DNA of 64,000 bases from a virus: positions 41,738 to 105,737 of the IMG/VR virus record IMGVR_UViG_3300025634_000001, one strand, 5' to 3'. A program made the translations under genes and the position numbers. Each line of letters starts with the position of its first letter. Position 1 is the first letter of the stretch. Shown one piece after another: positions 50,460 to 57,983 of the stretch. Below the pieces are notes generated by a model that had not been told where the DNA came from, made no database searches, and was given only the letters and a program-made list of their open reading frames with translations.

Positions 50460-50715
50460 CGCCAGCCCCCCCGGTCAGCTCGCGGGTGATGGCCTCGCGG
50501 ACGTCGCCGACAGTCAGGACGCGCTCGCGGTGCCGGTCGTTGCCTGTGCTGTCGCGGGTCAGCGCCAGTACCGCGTCTACAGCAGACAGGAGGCGGAGCG
50601 CGTTGTGGCCGAGACAGGACACCCGGACCTCTGCGCAGTCCTCATCGGAGTCGATGATGAAGCCCTCGGCGTCGGCCCGGATACCGGCCAGGATGGCGGT
50701 CAGGTCGTCACTCAC
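50449..50715 (-). CDS. hypothetical protein, 88 aa
   Basis: A small acidic helical protein (LTAILAGIRADAEGFIIDSD, RLLSAVDAVLALTRD) ending in a Gly/Asp tail. It overlaps its neighbours by 8-11 bases. Function unknown. Confidence 0.55.
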   Translation of the reverse strand: MSDDLTAILAGIRADAEGFIIDSDEDCAEVRVSCLGHNALRLLSAVDAVLALTRDSTGNDRHRERVLTVGDVREAITRELTGGAGDGS

Positions 50716-51205
50716 AGGTGCTCACCTCACTGAAAGCTTCTGGGTGTGCGTCCTTGAACGTCTGCCACTTCGCCGGAACCAGGTCGTTGATCTTGTCGAG
50801 CACCTGCTCGAGGCTCAGGCGCTCGTCGCTGTTCCAGGGCGGGATCATGCACGGGCCGGTCTGCCATGACGCGCGCCGGTAGCACCAGCCGCCCTTGGCG
50901 CGCTTCTGCAGGATGACCGTGTTCGTCGTCCCGTCGACGTCGAGCGGGCGCTTGCGCATCCCGGCTTTCCAGTTCTCGTTGTAATAGAGCATGCGGTACT
51001 CGATGTAGGCCACGACCTGGCGGACCTCGGCGTCGTCAGGACGCAGCGACGGGTAGAGATCCTGGCCGGCCGGGGAGTCGGGGCAGAGCAGCGCCACCTC
51101 GTACTTCCATCCGGGCCACGGGCTGCCGACAACAGGGATTCGTAGCGCGGCCAGCGGGTCATCCTGGTAGGCATCGAACGGCCATGCGGCGGTCTCGGTG
51201 TCCAT
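50708..51205 (-). CDS. hypothetical protein, 165 aa
   Basis: Mixed alpha/beta, tryptophan- and tyrosine-rich (WPGWKYEVALLCPDS, VVAYIEYRMLYYNENW, GGWCYRRASWQ). The ATG is 4 bases downstream of the frame-restored stop of the preceding gene. No family recognised. Confidence 0.6.
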   Translation of the reverse strand: MDTETAAWPFDAYQDDPLAALRIPVVGSPWPGWKYEVALLCPDSPAGQDLYPSLRPDDAEVRQVVAYIEYRMLYYNENWKAGMRKRPLDVDGTTNTVILQKRAKGGWCYRRASWQTGPCMIPPWNSDERLSLEQVLDKINDLVPAKWQTFKDAHPEAFSEVSTCE

Positions 51206-51208
51206 GCT

Positions 51209-51431
51209 CTATTCCTTTCCCGCCCTGGGGGCGGATGGCTGATCGGCTCGTGCGTTCAGCACGGCAAGGCACTCCAGGCAGTCGGGCTTGCCTTCGCTTG
51301 CTGCCGCCCCTCATGGTCACGACGTAGCCACACAAGGTCGGGTCGTTGAGTGCTTCCGGGTCCGGTTCGGCACCGGCAGGGAGCGCGCACCAGCCGTCGC
51401 GGTGGTGGACGATCCAGGGCTTCGCGCTCAT
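51209..51431 (-). pseudogene. small CxxC protein with an apparent +1 frameshift
   Basis: From the ATG at 51431 (overlapping the preceding stop) the frame reads SAKPWIVHHRDGWCALPAGA and LCGYVVTMRG, then becomes implausibly arginine-rich. Skipping one base in the C-run at 51307-51310 restores EGKPDCLECLAVLNARADQP and a stop at 51209, 4 bases before the next gene, exactly where an operon junction is expected. Either a sequencing error, a decayed gene, or a real frameshift. Confidence 0.55.
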
Positions 51432-51850
51432 GTCGCTACTCCTGCCCCGTAGTGCTGACCGGCCCACGTCGCGGCGTCATCGTCCCGGCAGTCCTCAGTG
51501 CAGAACGGGTGGCCGGACTGGTCAGTCACCGGAGTGCCTGTGATGGGCTCGTCGCAGCGGCAGACGGGGACCAGGCGCAGGCGCCCGCTCTCGCGCCACG
51601 CCGAGCCGCGGGAGTCCAGCAGGAATAGCTGCTCGTTCCCGTCGCCGAACCGGGCAGTGACGGAGCACAGGCGGGCCTCGGTCACGGTGCCGTAGTGGAC
51701 GGCTCCGGACTCAAGCGGGTTTCCTGCGTCTTCGTGCTCTACTGCGGCTACTTCCTGGTGCTGGCGGAAGGGGGTGAGGTCCAGCAGCTTGACGCGGTTG
51801 TCGTGGGCGATGATGTAGGGCATCGGGTCTGCGGGGTGAAGGGTGGTCAT
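51428..51850 (-). CDS. hypothetical protein, 140 aa
   Basis: The N-terminal half is a beta-like domain (YIIAHDNRVKLLDLTPFRQH, ARFGDGNEQLFLLDSRG); the C-terminal half has cysteines (VCRCDEP, FCTEDC) that could bind zinc. ATGA overlap with the next gene. Function unknown. Confidence 0.55.
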   Translation of the reverse strand: MTTLHPADPMPYIIAHDNRVKLLDLTPFRQHQEVAAVEHEDAGNPLESGAVHYGTVTEARLCSVTARFGDGNEQLFLLDSRGSAWRESGRLRLVPVCRCDEPITGTPVTDQSGHPFCTEDCRDDDAATWAGQHYGAGVAT

Positions 51851-51853
51851 GGC

Positions 51854-52141
51854 TTATGCCTCCGTCTTCGTGGTGACGATGAGCCGGCAGGCCTGCGCGT
51901 CGGTCTCGACCGCGTAGCCGTGCATGCTGAGTACCCGCTCGTATCTGGCGAGGTGCATCAGGCGGTGCTCGTTGCTGGTGCCCATCGAGACGGACGAGTA
52001 GCGGACCTCTACGTCAGGTCCGGCGCCGTACTTCGAGACGCTATAGCCGGACACGCCGCCGCGCAGCAGCGAGATAGCGCGAACGAATCCGGCTTTCCGG
52101 AGCAAGGCGCTGATGGCCTGCGGGGTGGGGGCATTGGTCAC
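51854..52141 (-). CDS. hypothetical protein, 95 aa
   Basis: Begins with a helix resembling a DNA-binding or adaptor helix (QAISALLRKAGFVRAISL), followed by strands (GYSVSKYGAGPDVEVRY) and a second helix. 3-base gaps on both sides within the operon. No family recognised. Confidence 0.55.
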   Translation of the reverse strand: MTNAPTPQAISALLRKAGFVRAISLLRGGVSGYSVSKYGAGPDVEVRYSSVSMGTSNEHRLMHLARYERVLSMHGYAVETDAQACRLIVTTKTEA

Positions 52142-52144
52142 GGA

Positions 52145-52384
52145 TCAGCCCTCCTCGGTCGGCTGGAAGGCGGACAGCGCGTCCATTACCTCAATGTCAC
52201 GGGCCAGCTTCAAGGCGTCGTCCAGAACCGACCGCAAGCGCGGAGTGCGGGCCCGGTCCAGATCCTGCAAGATGTAGCCCGCGTTGGCCAGAAGCCTCTC
52301 GGCGGCCTCCTGTACTGCCAGCGCCCGCGTCAGGTACGCATCGCGCGCAAGGCCGGGAGGGGTGACGGGGTGCGGGGCGCTCAT
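52145..52384 (-). CDS. hypothetical helical protein, 79 aa
   Basis: Almost entirely helical (YLTRALAVQEAAERLLANAG, RSVLDDALKLARDIEVMDAL) with an acidic end. 3-base gaps to neighbours. Function unknown. Confidence 0.55.
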   Translation of the reverse strand: MSAPHPVTPPGLARDAYLTRALAVQEAAERLLANAGYILQDLDRARTPRLRSVLDDALKLARDIEVMDALSAFQPTEEG

Positions 52385-52387
52385 GGC

Positions 52388-52699
52388 TCAGGCCGCCTTT
52401 CCGGCGTCGTAGCGGGCCGTGTCGAAGTAGCGGACGCCGGCCCTCTCGCTGGCGGGGGTGATCGCGTACTGACCGGCCAGCAGCAGGCCGACCGTGATCC
52501 GCACCTCGCTGCCGTTGCTGGAGACGGCCAGATGGCAGCGGTTGATGTCGGCGTGGTCGTGCTGCTGCGGGGTCATGACGACGGCGGGGAAGCTGATCCG
52601 CCGGCCGGAGACTTCTACGGAGTCGCCGCGCTGGAAGCTGGCGAGGTGGGCGTAGGCGTCCTCGGCCCGGGTGAGCTTGGTGTCTGTGGTGGTGGTCAC
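52388..52699 (-). CDS. hypothetical protein, 103 aa
   Basis: The GTG at 52699 matches the spacing of the operon; the open frame upstream is arginine-rich shadow. The protein starts with a Thr-rich stretch and helix (TRAEDAYAHLASFQRG) and continues as a beta domain (GRRISFPAVVMTPQQ). No family recognised. Confidence 0.5.
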   Translation of the reverse strand: MTTTTDTKLTRAEDAYAHLASFQRGDSVEVSGRRISFPAVVMTPQQHDHADINRCHLAVSSNGSEVRITVGLLLAGQYAITPASERAGVRYFDTARYDAGKAA

Positions 52700-52703
52700 G
52701 GGG

Positions 52704-52958
52704 TCAGGCCCTCTCGTTCGCCGCGCGCATTGCGTTGAGCATCTGGCGCTTCTCGGCCTCAAGCTTGTTCTGGTCAATACCGGCCCACTCGGCGAGCAAG
52801 TCGCGGATGCTCGCGTCGAACTGGCGCGGGAAGTTCATGCCATCGACGTAATGGGCCAGGAAGGCTCCCTTGCCCTCCAGCCATTCCATGAACTCGCCGA
52901 TGGCCTGCGTTTGCTCAGCGACCGCAGACAGCTTGTCGTGCTCGGGGTAGTCGCTCAT
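52704..52958 (-). CDS. hypothetical helical protein, 84 aa
   Basis: ATG at 52958, 2 bases after the preceding stop. Helical, with EQTQAIGEFMEWLEGKGAFL near the start and a charged C-terminal helix (NKLEAEKRQMLNAMRAANE). Function unknown. Confidence 0.55.
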   Translation of the reverse strand: MSDYPEHDKLSAVAEQTQAIGEFMEWLEGKGAFLAHYVDGMNFPRQFDASIRDLLAEWAGIDQNKLEAEKRQMLNAMRAANERA

Positions 52959-52960
52959 GG

Positions 52961-53188
52961 CTAGGCCTCCATCGCGGCGAGGTGGTCGGCCATCTCGTGG
53001 CCGCTGTGGCGGGTCCAGCCGCAGGTGCACCACGGCGGCAGGCCGCCCGCTGCCGGCACGGTGGCCACGTGCTCTTCCATGAAGTGCTCGGGGCTGACGA
53101 TCGGGTTGCCGTAGTAGTTGAGGGTCAGCGAGTCGTCGGTGTTGTGCTCGTAAGCCCATTCAGGATACTTGCCAGTCGCGCTTGCCAT
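52961..53188 (-). CDS. first gene of the leftward operon at 53.2 kb, 75 aa
   Basis: The ATG lies 6 bases after the -10 box of a near-consensus promoter and has no ribosome site, so translation is probably leaderless. The protein has an aromatic N-terminal part (YPEWAYEHNTDDSLTLNYYG) and a WCTCGW motif near the end. No family recognised; the open frame upstream is not coding. Confidence 0.6.
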   Translation of the reverse strand: MASATGKYPEWAYEHNTDDSLTLNYYGNPIVSPEHFMEEHVATVPAAGGLPPWCTCGWTRHSGHEMADHLAAMEA

Positions 53189-53194
53189 ATGAGA

Positions 53195-53238
53195 AACGTA
53201 CCAGCCTCTACCCGCGCTTGTCAACTGGGGAGTACAAT
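53195..53238. promoter_or_regulatory. overlapping divergent promoters
   Basis: Leftward: TTGACA (53219-53224), 18-base spacer, TACGTT (53195-53200), then 6 bases to the ATG at 53188. Rightward: TACAAT (53233-53238), 7 bases before the ATG at 53246, with no clear -35. The two start codons are only 57 bases apart, so transcription from one side should exclude the other. Confidence 0.65.
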
Positions 53239-53245
53239 CGGTGAC

Positions 53246-53440
53246 ATGGAATACGACACGCGCCACGTCCTCGGCGCGCATGAGATCGGTGAGCTGCTGG
53301 GCGTGACCCGTTCGCGCGCCAACCAGCTCTCCCGCGAGGTCGGCTTTCCGAAGCCGCTCGGAGTGCTGCACATGGGCAAGGTCTGGAGACGCGCCGACAT
53401 CGAGAAATGGATGGGCAGGCGCAAGGCCCCGGCCGGCTAG
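53246..53440 (+). CDS. AlpA/excisionase-like helix-turn-helix protein, 64 aa
   Basis: LGAHEIGELLGVTRSRANQL followed by FPKPLGVLHMGKVWRRADIE is the compact winged-helix of AlpA-type regulators. The ATG follows a TACAAT box by 7 bases with no ribosome site, suggesting a leaderless mRNA. It faces the leftward operon across a 57-base gap and is the obvious candidate regulator of it. Confidence 0.7.
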   Translation: MEYDTRHVLGAHEIGELLGVTRSRANQLSREVGFPKPLGVLHMGKVWRRADIEKWMGRRKAPAG

Positions 53441-53538
53441 CCCGCAGCTGTCCCCGACAGAAAACGACAGGACCGGCGCCCAACCGCAAAGAAGAACGCC
53501 GGCCCTGCCCACTCCCTTCTCAAGGAGCGTGCTCAGTA

Positions 53539-54112
53539 TGCCATTTGACCCTGCCCGGACTCCGCGCGCCGTCAGGGAGTTACCGGGGTGGCTTGCGGCC
53601 TTGGCCTGCCCGATGCACAGGACTGCGCCGCTGATCACTGGTCGCTCGCACTAGACGGACGCCGCGAGCCGAACGGGCAGTGGCGTGCGCCGTGCCCTGT
53701 TCCCGGCTGCGGCACGCTGCGGTCTCTGGAATACGACGCACCGGGCAAGCATGTGCGGTGGAAGTCATGGTGTGGCGAGCATGACAAGGAAGCGGTGCGC
53801 CCGCACCTTGCCCGGCTCATCGGCTCTTGCATGCCCGGAGGCAGCCGCCGCGAGGTGATCAGCCATGACGAACTTATCGAACTGGCGCTAGCCGGCGTGC
53901 CGCCCATGACCATGAAGCTGATGATGCTGCGGCTGGCCGGACTCGGCACGATCGAAGCACTCGACAAGCTCGGCGTACGGCCCGACCATCGGGCGCGGGT
54001 CATCGGAGGCCGCACGGGCGGCGCGCCCAAACGGGCGCGGAACCGCAGGTCGTTACTCACGCCCAAATGGGCGGGCTGCAATACGCCCAAATGGGCGCGG
54101 GATCGCAGGTAA
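53539..54112 (+). CDS. zinc-binding replication-type protein with an apparent frameshift near its start
   Basis: ATG 53539 has AAGGAG upstream and reads PFDPARTPRAVRELPGWLAA, ACPMHR, then soon stops. The other frame, open from GTG 53588, continues DCAADHWSLALDGRREPNGQ, APCPVPGCGTLRS, HVRWKSWCGEHDKEAV. Adding one G at 53619-53622 joins them into a CPxHRDC...CxxxxC protein of the type found in actinobacterial plasmids and phages, with primase-like zinc features. The 3' end encodes TPKWAGCNTPKWARDRR from palindromic repeats. Error, decay or programmed shift cannot be separated. Confidence 0.55.
54024..54110. repeat. three iterated palindromes at the gene's 3' end
   Basis: CGCCCAAAYGGGCG occurs at 54024-54037, 54060-54073 and 54084-54097. 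The first and third are followed by CGGAACCGCAGGT / CGGGATCGCAGGT, giving a 27-base unit repeated at a distance of 60. Spacing of the first pair is 36 and of the second 24. They could be protein-binding iterons. Confidence 0.65.
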
Positions 54113-54207
54113 ATCGAGGGATGTTCTGGCTTGCTTCCTGCTGCTACTCTCATCCCGCCGGTAGGCGGCGTAAGGACTAGGCTCGGCAGCGAAGGGAGGT
54201 GAGAGTC

Positions 54208-54366
54208 ATGGGCAACATCACGGTGAGCAGGTACGACCACCCGGCCGACGTGGGCTATCAGGGCTGGATCGAACCGGACGACCGGAGCTGGATCGCATTC
54301 GTGGCCAGCGACGGGAGCCCGGTCGTGTTCCTGAACCGCGACCCGGAAACCGGCGCGGTAGCGTGA
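54208..54366 (+). CDS. small protein, 52 aa
   Basis: ATG after GGGAGGTGAG. The peptide (VGYQGWIEPDDRSWIAFVAS, then SPVVFLNRDPETG) is a compact beta domain typical of small actinobacterial proteins. Last gene of the rightward island. Function unknown. Confidence 0.55.
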   Translation: MGNITVSRYDHPADVGYQGWIEPDDRSWIAFVASDGSPVVFLNRDPETGAVA

Positions 54367-54425
54367 CCGGCTGGCCGCTGCGGGACGAGCAGCGCGCCAG
54401 TACCCCGTGGCTGATCCTCCCGCGC

Positions 54426-54659
54426 TCACCTGACCAGATCCTCAAGCTTGATGTGCAGGATCTGGGCCAGCAGCGCCAGCCGGGTTATGGCCATCTCCTG
54501 ATTGCCCCGCTCCAGGTTCGCCACGCTGGAGCGGTGTATGCACGCGCGGTCGGCTAGCTCCTGCTGCGTCATGCCCGCATCCGTGCGTGCCGCAGCGATG
54601 CGCCGGCCGATCTTTATCAGCAGTTCCGACTCGCGCCAGGTCCCGAGGATCACAGGCAT
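54426..54659 (-). CDS. XRE-family helix-turn-helix regulator, 77 aa
   Basis: IGRRIAAARTDAGMTQQELA, then ACIHRSSVANLERGNQEMAI, is a standard Cro/C1-type helix-turn-helix. It is the last gene of the leftward operon starting at 63.5 kb and converges on the rightward island, so it may be a Cro-like early regulator. Confidence 0.75.
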   Translation of the reverse strand: MPVILGTWRESELLIKIGRRIAAARTDAGMTQQELADRACIHRSSVANLERGNQEMAITRLALLAQILHIKLEDLVR

Positions 54660-54718
54660 GATGCACTCATCCTGTCGTCGGCATCATCCGGCTCATAGGG
54701 ATCAGGCAGCGCGCTCAC
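54650..54718 (-). CDS. possible coupled mini-gene, 22 aa
   Basis: A GTG overlapping the preceding stop (GTGA) opens an acidic 22-residue frame (SALPDPYEPDDADDRMSAS) that ends 10 bases inside the XRE gene. It may simply couple translation between its neighbours. Confidence 0.25.
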   Translation of the reverse strand: MSALPDPYEPDDADDRMSASCL

Positions 54719-54960
54719 TCCGTCCACCATGGCCCGCCCGACTCCAGCCGTTCCCCGATCACAGCGCGCAGCTCGGCCACGGTGTCAGCCTTGACCTCGC
54801 GGGCGAACCCCACGATGCCCGGCCGCTGCCACAGGTACGCCCGCCACTTCCGGGTGTGCATCTGGAGGCAGACGCCAACCTGAACCCCGTCCGCCATGAT
54901 CCGCCGTGCTCCCGGCTCACGGGCCGGGAGCGTGAGCTTCACGGGGCGGTCAGGCGGCAC
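54715..54960 (-). CDS. hypothetical protein, 81 aa
   Basis: A beta-like core (VQVGVCLQMHTRKWRAYLWQ) follows a basic N-terminus (DRPVKLTLPAREPGARRI). The start overlaps the preceding stop by 11 bases. No family recognised. Confidence 0.5.
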   Translation of the reverse strand: MPPDRPVKLTLPAREPGARRIMADGVQVGVCLQMHTRKWRAYLWQRPGIVGFAREVKADTVAELRAVIGERLESGGPWWTE

Positions 54961-55261
54961 GACTGGCCTCCGTCGTCGCTGCGTCTCTAGCCGCCAGCCT
55001 CCGCACCTCGTACCGTTCCGCCGTCCTCAGGCTCACTCCCAGCCGTGCAGCCGCTACCTCCAACGTGGCACCCCATGAGCGGAGCCACGCGTAATCCTCG
55101 GTCCTCGCGGGCAGGGTGCGGCCCCACGGGCGCACAGGCGGCGGCGGGCCGTCCGCGGGGAAATCCGCGGCCTTCCACCGGTTCCAGCAGTTGGGGCACA
55201 GTCCGTGAGCGCAGCCGCCGCGACGGGGGACGACGACACCGGGGCAGGTGCGGCAGTCCAT
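54950..55261 (-). CDS. zinc-ribbon plus helix-turn-helix protein, 103 aa
   Basis: The N-terminus has a four-cysteine ribbon (DCRTCPGV, LCPNCWNRW) and the C-terminal half a helix-turn-helix (ATLEVAAARLGVSLRTAERY). ATG at 55261 overlaps the preceding stop (TGATG); GTG 55264 is possible. Likely a small DNA-binding protein of the early region. Confidence 0.6.
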   Translation of the reverse strand: MDCRTCPGVVVPRRGGCAHGLCPNCWNRWKAADFPADGPPPPVRPWGRTLPARTEDYAWLRSWGATLEVAAARLGVSLRTAERYEVRRLAARDAATTEASRAA

Positions 55262-55698
55262 CACGCGACTCCGGGGAACCTGAGCTGTCCGGCCGCCTCA
55301 AGCTCGGCAGGAGACGGCGGCGGCGGGGTTCCCCCTTCGGCGTCGCCGTAGCAGTACGCCTTGTCCGGCACACCGGTCGTCCAGCCGTCCGCGGTCATCC
55401 ACGTCATGAGCGAGTCCGCGCTGCCGTAGTGCTCGCCTCCGCTGTCCTCGTCGGAGTAAGTCTCTTCACAGCCCGGCGAGTCGCATTCCGCGATCCAGCA
55501 CGGGCTTTCCCCCTGCTCGGGCCGGACGCGCTCAAGATCGGCGAGATCGCGCGGATCCGGGCCGCGCTCCTTGCGGAGTTCTGCGAGAGCTTCGCTCGCT
55601 TCGGCCCACGTCTTGTGGTGCGGGATGCCGCAGTCGCTGTCACCCCACGGGTTCGGTTCGAGCGTCCAGCAGCGGTCCTTGAGCTGGTGAATGGTCAC
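55261..55698 (-). CDS. hypothetical acidic protein, 145 aa
   Basis: The GTG at 55698 overlaps the preceding stop (GTGA); the open frame upstream is arginine-rich and not coding. Features: IHQLKDRCWTLEPNPWG, HHKTWAEASEALAELRKER and a cysteine-containing centre (PCWIAECDSPGCEE). No family recognised. Confidence 0.55.
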   Translation of the reverse strand: MTIHQLKDRCWTLEPNPWGDSDCGIPHHKTWAEASEALAELRKERGPDPRDLADLERVRPEQGESPCWIAECDSPGCEETYSDEDSGGEHYGSADSLMTWMTADGWTTGVPDKAYCYGDAEGGTPPPPSPAELEAAGQLRFPGVA

Positions 55699-55889
55699 GA
55701 GGTCTCCGTTCTCGCCGCGTCTTGCAGCGCGCCTTTCATCGCCAGCGGCATGCGGAGCTCGCTGTTGCTCCGGTCGTGCCGGCACACCATGCACAGCCAC
55801 ACGCCCCGCGCCGGGCACCATGCCACCTCGAAGACGCCGCCGCATGTCCCGCAGTGAGCGGTCAGCGCCTCCAGCGGGTCATCAGGCAT
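55695..55889 (-). CDS. zinc-ribbon protein, 64 aa
   Basis: Two cysteine knuckles (HCGTCGGVF and WLCMVCRHD) form a likely zinc ribbon. The ATG at 55889 has GAGG 10 bases upstream and lies 8 bases inside the preceding gene. Function unknown. Confidence 0.5.
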   Translation of the reverse strand: MPDDPLEALTAHCGTCGGVFEVAWCPARGVWLCMVCRHDRSNSELRMPLAMKGALQDAARTETS

Positions 55890-56247
55890 CGGGATCGACC
55901 TCACCGTCTCTTGCGTCGCGCTCAGCGCAGTACCGCTCGATGTCCGCGATGGCGACGTGGGCCAATTCCGGAACTCCTGCGCCGACGGCCCAGATCCACC
56001 GCTCCAGCACGTTCGGGAACGTCTCCGGGGCGCGGTAGAGGTAATCGGGTCCGTAAAAGGCGCGGAAGTAGCGTTGCGCGTGACCGCGGATCGTGGCTGC
56101 TTCGGATTCGGCCTCAGTCGCCTTTGCCTTCAGGTCGCCCAGCGCGTTGCTCCAGCAGCATCCGCCGGCTTCCTCGCACTCGTCTTCGCTGCGTCCGCAC
56201 CAGCAGTTGGCGGCGTCGAGTTCGTCTAGCAGTTCAGCCACGGTCAT
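55882..56247 (-). CDS. hypothetical protein, 121 aa
   Basis: Cysteine-rich N-terminal part (NCWCGRSEDECEEAGGCCW), a helix, then an aromatic region (RAFYGPDYLYRAPE) and an acidic tail. Overlaps both neighbours. No family recognised. Confidence 0.55.
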   Translation of the reverse strand: MTVAELLDELDAANCWCGRSEDECEEAGGCCWSNALGDLKAKATEAESEAATIRGHAQRYFRAFYGPDYLYRAPETFPNVLERWIWAVGAGVPELAHVAIADIERYCAERDARDGEVDPDA

Positions 56248-56626
56248 CCCCCTCGGCGCCGACGCGCCTTCCTGGCGGCGGCGTGTGCCTGTAATGCTCC
56301 GTGAGTGCGCCTACGGCCGAGACAGGCGAGACCGGGGCGATCGTCAGGCGCCGTCCCGCAAACCGCGTCTCGCGCGTCCTGCCGTCGTGATCGACCGGCC
56401 GCAGTTCCTCCCGCTCATGGTCGGCAGCCAGCAGGTTCAGCGCCTCGATCAGCGCCGGGAGGCTGACGGAGATCTCCGCGATCTCCGTGTGCTTCTCGCT
56501 CAGGTGGTCCTGCTCGACGCTGCAGATCCGCACGAACACGGTGTCGTCGCATGCGCTGACGTTGAGCACCCTGGCGGGCGGCGAGTACTGCTCCAGGCAT
56601 TCGGCTAGCGAGATCTGGTGGATCAC
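56234..56626 (-). CDS. hypothetical protein, 130 aa
   Basis: GTG 56626 overlaps the preceding stop. Predicted alpha/beta (VLNVSACDDTVFVRICSVEQ, EISVSLPALIEALNLLAAD) with a flexible basic tail. Function unknown. Confidence 0.5.
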   Translation of the reverse strand: MIHQISLAECLEQYSPPARVLNVSACDDTVFVRICSVEQDHLSEKHTEIAEISVSLPALIEALNLLAADHEREELRPVDHDGRTRETRFAGRRLTIAPVSPVSAVGALTEHYRHTPPPGRRVGAEGDDRG

Positions 56627-57237
56627 GACCGCGTTCCTTCCTCGGCGCCTTCCAGCACCTTCAGCCCGTCCCGTGCCGCAGCGATCACCTTGCGGTTGGC
56701 GTCCCCCAGGGCAGCGGCCATGTCCAGTGCCTTCCTGACGGCAGCGACGGCGTTCCCGTGCTCGGTGACCATCCGGTCCAGGCGGGCGAGCTCCGCGGCG
56801 GTCCGGCGGGGCGGCTCGGGCTCGGTGCCGATGATGGCCAGGATCGTCCAGCCGCAGACCGCTTCTGTGGCACTGGCGGCCGAACCGTCGTCGGTCGTGG
56901 TCCACTCGCAGGCCTGGCGGCGGGTCTCGGCCAGCTTCGCCCCGTCCGCCTCGCGCACGGCGGCCGCTACAGCCTCACCGATCGCCATGTCGAGCTCTTG
57001 CTGCCAGCGGGGGCGTTCCTCCCAGGGCGGCATGCTGAACCGTTTCCGCCCTTCCGCCTTGGCCCGCTCGGCTTCGCAGGCGAGGCGCTTGGCGTGGACG
57101 ATGCGGCCTAGCGCCTCCCGTCCGGGCGAGGATGCCCCCGCGCGGGCGTCAGGCCGCCCGAGAGCGGCCGGCGCGTCTCGTGCCGTGTCGTCGGGCACGG
57201 AATCGCTAGCGGCGATCTCAGGGCGCTGCTCAGTCAT
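56623..57237 (-). CDS. hypothetical protein, 204 aa
   Basis: A disordered N-terminal 40 residues is followed by helices (GRIVHAKRLACEAERAKAEG, MAIGEAVAAAVREADG) and a C-terminal helical domain (ELARLDRMVTEHGNAVAAVR). It overlaps neighbours on both sides. No family recognised. Confidence 0.55.
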   Translation of the reverse strand: MTEQRPEIAASDSVPDDTARDAPAALGRPDARAGASSPGREALGRIVHAKRLACEAERAKAEGRKRFSMPPWEERPRWQQELDMAIGEAVAAAVREADGAKLAETRRQACEWTTTDDGSAASATEAVCGWTILAIIGTEPEPPRRTAAELARLDRMVTEHGNAVAAVRKALDMAAALGDANRKVIAAARDGLKVLEGAEEGTRS

Positions 57238-57469
57238 CGCTGCCTCCGTTCAGGGCGTCCCACTCGGCCTTCAGCGCCTCGATCTCGGCGATGATCTCCT
57301 TGGCTTCGGTGAGACGCTTCTCGTCATAGCCGGCCGCCTCATCGATCAGGCGGCCGAGCGGGGTCAGCCGCTTGCCCTCGGTCTCAACCTCGCGCCGCAT
57401 CTCGTTGAGCAGCCATATCCGGTAGTCGATCTCGGCCTGCAGTTCCAGCCAGCGGGGAATGTTAGCCAC
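57230..57469 (-). CDS. coiled-coil protein, 79 aa
   Basis: A GTG at 57469 with GAGGGATG upstream gives an 8-base overlap with the preceding gene; a longer start at 57514 would overlap by 53. The product is a coiled coil (YRIWLLNEMRREVETEGKRL, AKEIIAEIEALKAEWDAL). Function unknown. Confidence 0.5.
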   Translation of the reverse strand: MANIPRWLELQAEIDYRIWLLNEMRREVETEGKRLTPLGRLIDEAAGYDEKRLTEAKEIIAEIEALKAEWDALNGGSDD

Positions 57470-57983
57470 CGCAGCATCCCTCGTCGCATCCGCACTCGTT
57501 CCGGTCGGCGTCATCGGTGCCGAGCCTGCAACCGCAGCCGCCAGGACACAGGAGGTCGGTCGCGGGCGCCCATGCCATCACCAGGTGCGCCCAGTCCGGG
57601 TACCACTCGATGTCCGGCAGGGTGTGGAACACATGCTCACGCGGGCCGGCGAGGACCAGGCGCAGACCCAGCCCGATCGCCACACCAAGCTCAACGTGAC
57701 GGCCGCCCTTCCCGCCGCCGCCTTCGGAGGTGAACGAGATCAGCGTGTCAGCGGCAGACAGGTCATCCAGGTCCACGAGAGCGTAGTGAGCGCATGCCGC
57801 CGGGTCCGCGTTCAGCTTCTCGGCGACGACGGATTCGAGCAGGTTCCCGCCGTGCTGGTCGATCCAACGGGACGTGACCTTGTGGCCGAGCGCTTCGAGG
57901 ACGTCGCGTACTCCGCGCATCTCCTCGTTGCGGCTGTAGCGGGCGGCAAGGTAGATCTTGCGGCCCGGTTCGGTGGTGCTCAT
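57462..57983 (-). CDS. nucleoside 2-deoxyribosyltransferase-like protein with Cys-rich tail, 173 aa
   Basis: KIYLAARYSRNEEMRGVRDV and DTLISFTSEGGGGKGGRHVE match the phage group of deoxyribosyltransferase-like proteins, which exchange or hydrolyse nucleobases on (deoxy)ribonucleotides. The final 30 residues are cysteine/glycine-rich (PGGCGCR, ECGCDEGCCGG), an unusual addition. ATGA overlap with the preceding gene. A role in nucleotide metabolism or base modification is inferred. Confidence 0.65.
   Translation of the reverse strand: MSTTEPGRKIYLAARYSRNEEMRGVRDVLEALGHKVTSRWIDQHGGNLLESVVAEKLNADPAACAHYALVDLDDLSAADTLISFTSEGGGGKGGRHVELGVAIGLGLRLVLAGPREHVFHTLPDIEWYPDWAHLVMAWAPATDLLCPGGCGCRLGTDDADRNECGCDEGCCGG

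Noticed and set aside
52982-53245. Rightward extension of the small helix-turn-helix gene upstream of 53246
   Set aside because: It would run antisense through the first gene of the leftward operon and both promoters; the start next to the -10 box is far more plausible.
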